From contig JANTUC010000015.1 of assembly GCA_026873275.1 (NCBI GenBank), forward strand, positions 372,001-436,000: a stretch of DNA of 64,000 bases, given 5' to 3'. Every line of letters begins with the position of its first letter. Within the stretch, counting starts at the first letter, position 1. The notes below the pieces were generated by a model. It was not told the origin of the DNA. It did no database searches and saw nothing but the letters and a program-made list of their open reading frames with translations. Both the position numbers and the translations under genes were made by a program. This DNA comes from Pseudopithomyces maydicus (Eukaryota; Ascomycota; Dothideomycetes; Pleosporales; Didymosphaeriaceae). Below, one piece after another: positions 58,001 through 64,000 of this stretch.

Positions 58001-58414
58001 GAGTCAGCCACACACGAAGAAGCCCCCGAAGCCTCCACCCACGGCCAAGGCATGCACACCAACCAAGCCCCCACCAAAAAGGCCCCCAACCCCGCCGACA
58101 CCACTTCCCCCACTTCCAAGAAAAACCGCACCCCCGATCCCCCCAACAACCCACCTCCCCGCTCCAAAATCTCCTCCAAGAAACGTCAACCCGCCACCCC
58201 AAACCAAAAAGCCAAAGAAAAAGCCAAAGACAATGATAAAGATACCGACGCTCCAAACCTCGTCCAGCCCATCCTCGACGAATCCCAGTTCACGCCGTCG
58301 GGCTTACCGAGACCGCATCCCATCCCGCTCATCATGATCGGCGGAGGGGACGAGACGATCAACTCGCTGAGGAGAGCAAAGGGTGTGGGCGTGAGACGGA
58401 GGTATTATTTTTGA
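55031..58414 (+). CDS. GH47 alpha-mannosidase-like protein, EDEM/Htm1 type; three apparent frameshifts
   Basis: EDEM/Htm1 proteins trim mannose from misfolded ER glycoproteins, marking them for ERAD. ATG 55031; signal anchor ARPLRLAWTLLLCLCCWATL. GH47 landmarks: FYHGYHGYMKYAFPEDELRP, DSLSTLAII, GFDLDSKVQVFETVIRGVGG, LVYDGQLLRLATDLAERLLP, ITETCSAGAGSLVLEFTTLS, GIGAGIDSFFEYALKSHILL, ESNWYLYRATQDPWYL, MESFFLGETAKYLFLTF. A C-terminal PA domain follows (IIVVPRGGCSFSAKLRNIPA), with a basic, Pro-rich insert and the ending PIPLIMIGGGDETINSLRRA. The frame slips at about 55400-55410, 55501-55511 and 57745-57770, each cured by one extra base. No intron is evident. Restored length is about 1128 aa. No C-terminal HDEL. 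It lies 288 bp from TIM50, divergent. Confidence 0.88.
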
Positions 58415-58839
58415 GCCAGGGGACGAGGATTGGGAATTTGATCGTGCTGTGAGGGAATGGGAGAAAGAAGAAGGAAAGAAAGAACAGAGGAGGGGCGAAG
58501 AGGTGGGATTAAAGGAGGGGTTAAAAGGGGGATAGGAGGAGGTTTTGATAGGGAATATGAGATATGAGATATGGGGATAAAGAGGTCCTGTGTGGCGCTT
58601 TGCTTTTGGTTTTGGTCTCGGCCGGTGCATGCATGCATGATAGACGCATTAGATTTTTTCTTATAAAGGAATATAGGTGGTGTGATGATGGTGATTACAA
58701 GAGGGTAAAAGAGGGAAAGAGAGGGCTTTACATCAGAGCTATGTCTTAGGATGCGTTGTATTGTATCGCAAATGCATTTTTTCCTCGTTCACTGAGTTGC
58801 ACTTATTTGGTGTTGATCGTGAGTGTATACATTTAAATA

Positions 58840-59334
58840 ATGGCTAGTCTCGGAGCAGCATCGATGCCAATGCTGGCCTCATGGCACGCTAATTGGTATA
58901 GAGTGGAAAGAAGCAGCATGCTGGTCTGAGATCTGCGGAAGAGGTTGGCTGGTGTTTTGAACGCTGTCACTCAGGGCATCTCTAGGGTACAAAAGGATAT
59001 ACTAGACGGCGCCTTTCGTGAACAGATTAAGCCATGTGGAGATGTTTTGGTGGGGGAGATCGAGACCTGGTATGGAGGTACTGCGAGGAAAGCCATGCCG
59101 ATGGAGTATGGTGACGGAAACTAGCGCAAGCAGGAGGTAGTGTTGAAGCTAGAGCCCTTGACGAGAGATCTGGGGGCTAAAGCTCTTCGTGGCAATTCTA
59201 TCTCGGTCGAGTCATTGGGCGACATGTTTGATAGGAAGATGATCTAGAGGAACATGTACGCGTGTCTTCTGCGGCTTCTGCTTGCGAGTCTTGGGACTAA
59301 GCGAAAGGATCGATTGTGCGCGGAAAGGATTTAG
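58840..59334 (+). pseudogene. Pseudogene: 165-codon frame with three internal stops
   Basis: One reading frame runs from ATG at 58840 to the TAG at 59332-59334. It is interrupted only by TGA at 58927, TAG at 59122 and TAG at 59245, each one C-to-T change from CGA or CAG. The frame reads like protein throughout (MASLGAASMPMLASWHANWY, RVQKDILDGAFREQIKPCGD, VLVGEIETWYGGTARKAMPM, KLEPLTRDLGAKALRGNSIS, VESLGDMFDRKMI). The absence of indels and the type of stop fit repeat-induced point mutation or simple transition decay of a recently lost copy. The family is not recognised. Unspliced introns are an alternative, but no donor/acceptor pair removes the stops cleanly. Confidence 0.55.
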
Positions 59335-61654
59335 CCACGTTCATACAAGTCCGAGGCGGGTCATTGGGAGGTAATGGATATGTAGTTATATCAGATGTGA
59401 CGTCTTCGGCTTGCTCCCAGGTAAGTCGTAAGTCCGATGCGCCGGTCTGCGTGCTGACGCGGAGTAATAATGCAACATGGATGCTAATACGTGTTAATGG
59501 ATCGACGCGGCCGGCCGTAACAAGCGAGAAGTTCGGCCTAAACTCGCGGGGATCGATCTCCGACAAAAATGTAGCTCCGGTTTTAGACTATATGTAGGTA
59601 GTCTAGGCATGTTGTCGCATACCCAACTAAATGGATGTATGCTTAGCTCAGGATGGACAGCACGGTTTTGGTACAGCGAGTATGTTATATCGCAAGCTCC
59701 ACGAGGCGAGTTTCAAGAGGTGATGAGGATTCTGTAATGTAGAAGATACAGTACAGAAACGGTTAGAATTCGATGTGTGATGTGCACATCTGATATTGTG
59801 ATTGGAAAGTCATGAGGATTATCCATCCAGATCGATGATAACGCATCGAGAGGTAGCCCTAAGATCTGCGAAGTGTGCAAAGGCCTCCCGAGGTCTGGTG
59901 CGACAACTTTATCAGCACTTTCACCGGTAATGAGTTTGCACGTTATGACATGGGAAAATCGATCATAGCAATGTCCGGCACGACGTACAGGCAAGCAAGG
60001 GCATTTCTAAGCGCTCGTATGTAGGGCGGGCCAGGGCGTCTCTTGAGCGATCGTATAGGATGGCATAACAACGCACAAATGGGTTGCGCCCGCGGGCGAA
60101 AGCGACCGCAGCCTGACAAGGATCTGGCTGTGCTTGCGCCTCTGGGTCCCGAGCTTTCGTGCGGTGAATCCATAGCGGAATCCGGTATTATATAGGCTAA
60201 AATTACAAAACCAGAAGAATTTTACTTTTTGTTGTACGAAACATCGGTGGAAGGTGAGGCACCATGCTTCTGAGTGGTGTTTTGGATACCGGCACATCTC
60301 GGGCCGCTTTTACATTACTTATTTCATCGTTTCAAAACCTGCGCGGGGATTTTTTAAATGCTCCTGCGGTCGCGGAGGGTCGCAAAGACCGAAGCATCCG
60401 GAGGCGCTGACATACGCCTGATCACCAAGCCCCGCGGATAGAAGCGATCAATTATGGGTATATATATTTCAAGAAAATGACCTCTGTTGCGTAGCCTTCA
60501 ATTAATCACCCAAAATCAACTTCCTCGTCGCTTCCAGCGTTGTCGCCTACGTGTCCGGCTGTGCTAACTTTGGTTACTTTTACTTACAACCCGAGCCGTG
60601 AACATTACAACACCTTTCCTGTATCGAGGAGCTTCTGGCATATACGGCTTTGGGTGACTGCTCTGCACGAACCTCGAGGGTCTTTGAAATCAACATTAAG
60701 ATTGGAGAAAGGCCATTGCAGCACGGCACTGTCCCTGCAGCGGCAGATACATCACAACGTTCGCTCGAGTACACAGTCGATACAGAACCTTCCCAAAATT
60801 CTCATCGGTTCTTATTGTTCGCTACTGGTTCTGGAGCATCCTTGTTTCTTTACGGGTCAAAGCTTTAACTGTAAGTAAACTATTGCTTCCTTGGATTCTT
60901 GGATTTTCCCGACATCTTCCATTGGACGTCGACACACGAAATCTTTGATATGTTACGTCTTCAATAGAACTAATTCTTCGGCGGTATGTTTGACGGTACG
61001 AGGCTGCGATGTCATTGAGAGCCTAGTAGTGTAGGAGATAGTAAGTACCCGTTGTATGGAATCCTACACTCGAGACGAACAGGCAGCACTGCCACTACCT
61101 ACCCGAGTCAATCCCCCCGCTTAACCTAAATAATCCCCCCCCCAATACTTACTTTGACAGGCACCTCTGCTGCGGGCGGCAGTGGTCGCTCGGATAATTT
61201 GCACTGCACCACTGCGCGACGGCCTATTGCATTGCAGGGGCGCGGACCCCGTCTGCTCGGTCTCTGCTGCACCCCTACTCGCTGCTCGCTGATCTCTGCT
61301 GCACCCCTGCTGCGACGACGGCTAGCTTCAGTACGATTAAATCGTACAATCCGCTGGTTCGTGCATATACTTAGCCCAGCTGTCTTCTGTTTTATTACAT
61401 CAAGTTCTTTATAAAGTCCGCCGCATGCTGATTTCTTCTAGCTAAATATCAATTTCTTGAATTTACTAACCGAATCGTTAGACGTTCTGGTATCTTTCGA
61501 ACTATACCGGTACACTACTCGTGTGCAATAAGCCGCGCCGCTGTCCATACATGTGTACCATTGGTCGGTTACGGAACCTTCAGACACTATCGGGCTGCAC
61601 TCAGTCTAGATAAAAGACTAAGAATATTTCAACCAGCCTCTCTTCTCAGTTGAT
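59335..61654. other. Gene-poor interval, about 2.3 kb
   Basis: No gene supported. 59316-59597 is open on both strands (about 93 codons each) with no domain and no minus-strand ATG. A short direct repeat (CTCTGCTGCACCCCT) occurs at 61262-61276 and 61292-61306. Confidence 0.4.
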
Positions 61655-62016
61655 ATGCCCATATTATCTCTAGAGGTCATTGTGACTCTTACTATTGGGG
61701 GGCCTTCGCTTCTAATCGCCGTCTTGACCTGGTGGGAGTCTCGGGTACGACGCCGACAAACAGGTACGCTATCACCATGCTCTGAGTTATCGCATATGAT
61801 TCTAACCTGCGAAAAGCTCAAGAAAACAACGAGTTACGACTTGAACGAATTCGGAGACCTGCACGGGGTAACTCGCTCCTCCCTTGCTACCACTCAGCTT
61901 CGACAGAGGAAAGGGCATGCGAGACTCCTATAGCGCCTCGATACCTAGAAAATAATGTCGCGATTGTTGTGAATGTCGGCCAAGAGTTGAGAGCTTGGAC
62001 ACATGGAGAACGGTGA
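61655..62016 (+). CDS. Micro-membrane protein, paralogue A
   Basis: Two exons: 61655-61763 and 61817-62016 (102 aa). The intron begins GTACGC and has a CTAAC branch site 10 nt before the GAAAAG acceptor. The protein starts MPILSLEVIVTLTIGGPSLL and continues IAVLTWWESRVRRRQT: one N-terminal transmembrane helix ending in Trp-Trp and an Arg cluster, the inside-positive signal of a helix with its C-terminal side in the cytosol. The second exon continues AQENNELRLERIRRPARGNS, a short charged helix, then a Ser/Thr and Cys-containing tail ending ELRAWTHGER. The N-terminal half is strongly similar in protein, less so in DNA, to the gene starting at 63900, which argues that both are under selection. 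Family not recognised. Confidence 0.6.
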
Positions 62017-63899
62017 TTAAAGATACCATGGAGATCCGAATAGCTCATATAGTCCTTTTCTTAGTGATATTTGTGATAAGCGTTTTGGACTTGACCTGTA
62101 TGAGTATAGCATATTATCATTCTATCATGTGCCACGACTTTAAAAGTTATGTAGACGATACACTATTTTGGGAGGAACGCATTTCTCTTTTAACAGCGGT
62201 CTTCTGACCAGACACGCTGATGTGCCTTTTCTTCATATACGGAATATACGAATGCACTATATAACACTTCATGGACTATCTTTTTATCTAGTGACGGCGG
62301 AACGAATTTAGTCCTATCACCTAGCTAACATGGTTTCTCTTAACATTCTGGAATTAGGTGAATTTTGGCCGATTTTACTAGAGCATCAATAGTTGTCGAG
62401 CGCTAGTTAAAGGCAGAATAGAAGGAGTTACTATACGTCATTGTGACGAGAATGTGTTGGCTGTCCAGCGCCACACTCCAATAGCCAATATAAACACAAG
62501 GAGTACTAGGATTCTCATAGTCAGCAAAATTCACGGCCGAATGGGGTCTGGTTTGGGGCCAGCTTGGCGAAATATGTCACGTGGAAAGGAACCTAGAGCG
62601 GATCATGCTGTCAGCAAAGTTTGCCTTTTCCGGACTATTTGCGGCATCTCATTTTATAGCGCGATTTTTTAAAAAGTTGAAACCTGTAGGTGGCTATGAA
62701 AGAGGCATATCAAAGCGCGGTGTATAAGCCAACCCTTTCAGCAGAAGTTACATCTTCCGCCAAGATAGTCGTGCATTGCACGCGCGTGAACGATAAGAGC
62801 TTCACACCGCGGGAACATCTCATCGAGCATTTGCGAAACTTCTAACTCATTATGAATAGATGGTTTCCAAAGAAAAAAGGGATTCTCCCTACATGTTGGT
62901 TAATGTCAAGCAGTGGAGAAGTGTTCTTGTGGTAAGTCACATGCATCTTTCCGCACGCTCTCATGCTACACCTAAAGCACTTCTCAAGCGGAACACGTTT
63001 TGTTTGATGAGCATTTGAAGCCTAGCACGATGACTTGTACACTAGTAACAAAACTTGTGAAGCAGGGCTGATTGGTTTTGCGTCAACACAAGGCGGGTCC
63101 AGCAAATTACTGTCATTGGGGGCCACCCGTACACAGCGGGCCACGGACATCATGCTTGACTTACTCCGTCCACACCAACCCACCATCAGCGACAATTCCT
63201 AGCCGTTCTCGCCTGTCCCTTCCGCTGCCCAGTGGCAGGGGTCGATGCCCATTCAAGTACCCCAATCGGGAAGGACTACATGTACGTGCCTCAAGTTTAG
63301 GTTAGCGAACTCTTGCACACCGCATGCTTGATCCATCAGCCTTTCGTACCATTAATTAATGACACGGTAATACCGATTAATGTGGCATGCAGTGGGAAAT
63401 ATTGAGGGACATACTAGCAAAGCTCGACCTGGATGACTCTTGGATGAAGATTGGTATTCCGGACACAGAATGGATGTAAGCACCATCCGGGCAGGGGTTC
63501 CCTGTCACGACGGCCATCTTACTGTGCTTTAAAAACTCGGTTCTCCACAAGATACGCGGCCTCTTCGTTATATTAGCGCATTACCTGCCAATTCAGGACC
63601 CCTGCTGGCCCAGAAGAAGCCAACGCACTTTGATTCACCCACTGAAATTTCCTTTACTGGAATGTATATACACTGCATCACACGAAGACCGGTCTCTACC
63701 TTCGTCATAAGACGCCCCTGTTCAATCTGCTATGAATAGACTGACCGGTCTGTGTTTTGAATATACCTGTCCAGATAGATAAAAGTCACCATAACGCTAC
63801 TTGAATCTATACTGTCCCTTCTATCTAAAGTCTCCACTCTATACCATCCAACAGACTGATGAATAATAATCCAGACACAAACTCCTAGATCGTTGCGAT
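62017..63899. other. Interval between the paralogues with unassigned coding-like segments
   Basis: No complete gene model. Several plus-strand frames look protein-like: 62381-62672 (97 open codons including IEGVTIRHCDENVLAVQRHT), 62689-62845 (KEAYQSAVYKPTLSAEV, behind a CTGTAG acceptor-like site), 62994-63068 (AEHVLFDEHLKPSTM) and 63393-63479 (WEILRDILAKLDLDDSW, behind a GCATGCAG acceptor-like site, with stop). They do not join in phase. They may be exons or relics of one gene, or chance. Confidence 0.3.
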
Positions 63900-64000
63900 A
63901 TGCCCTCAGTTGAAGTTATCGCAACCGTCGTGATCGGTGCTCCGTCACTGATCATAGCAGCTTTGACCTGGTGGGACTCTAGGCGGCGTCGTAGGATAAC
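63900..64000 (+). CDS. Micro-membrane protein, paralogue B (cut by right edge)
   Basis: ATG at 63900, 33 codons to the window end: MPSVEVIATVVIGAPSLIIA then ALTWWDSRRRRRIT. It shares with paralogue A the sequence of a short S-(L/V)-E-V-I start, I-G-(G/A)-P-S-L in mid-helix, A-(V/A)-L-T-W-W-(E/D)-S-R and an Arg cluster, while many codons differ at the third base. The exon probably ends just beyond the edge, where paralogue A has its intron. Function unknown. Confidence 0.55.
   Translation, partial: MPSVEVIATVVIGAPSLIIAALTWWDSRRRRRI

Noticed and set aside
57960..58337. Thr/Pro/Lys-rich frame over the mannosidase 3' end
   Set aside because: Out-of-frame shadow of the basic, Pro-rich insert in the PA domain region.
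59297..59597. Overlapping 89-93 codon frames on opposite strands
   Set aside because: Neither can be preferred; the minus frame lacks an ATG and the plus frame has no recognisable feature.

Overview
The window looks like nuclear DNA of a filamentous ascomycete (Pezizomycotina). The genes carry short GT-AG introns (about 45-77 nt) with CTAAC/CTGAC-type branch points. There is a lone dispersed 5S rRNA gene, an intron-containing tRNA-Leu, and fungal-type orthologues such as TIM50, RRP41, an ERCC6L2-like Snf2 ATPase and a CCC1-type transporter. I cannot fix the class; a Dothideomycete would fit. There is no operon logic, and I see no biosynthetic cluster or intact transposon.

Layout. 1-2 kb: the 5' end of an unknown gene runs off the left edge (minus), then a CCC1/VIT1 transporter (minus). 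2-12.5 kb: a gene-poor stretch, AT-rich in its first half, with a decayed coding relic, a 5S rRNA gene and a duplicated 45-bp motif. 12.5-19 kb: a KDEL-receptor-like protein with a long acidic tail (minus) and a Myb/SANT regulator (plus), separated by 3.7 kb of apparently empty DNA. 19-28.7 kb: an aldo-keto reductase, tRNA-Leu(CAG) and an AIM9/APH-like kinase-fold gene. 28.9-38 kb: a secreted cupredoxin, a secreted orphan protein, exosome RRP41 and the ERCC6L2-like helicase; the last two share a divergent promoter. 38-58.4 kb is gene-dense: nicotianamine synthase, an amidohydrolase, a CorA-like channel, a multi-span membrane protein, an astacin-like protease, an unknown F-box-like gene, TIM50 and an EDEM/Htm1-type GH47 mannosidase (the last two divergent). 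58.8-64 kb is relic-rich: a stop-riddled pseudogene and two paralogous micro-membrane-protein genes, the second cut by the right edge.

Two observations cut across the genes. First, four otherwise well-conserved genes between 38 and 58 kb (nicotianamine synthase, the F-box-like gene, TIM50, the mannosidase) each need one to three single missing bases to read through, seven in all, every one a loss and mostly in GC-rich runs. Because TIM50 is essential in yeast, this looks more like consensus-sequence error than biology. Second, the 5S gene differs from the textbook fungal 5S at many positions but keeps its helices by paired substitutions, so it looks like a functional variant class rather than a pseudogene.

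Gene models were built by eye from splice signals and reading-frame arithmetic. All homology statements are from recognition of family motifs, not from a search.
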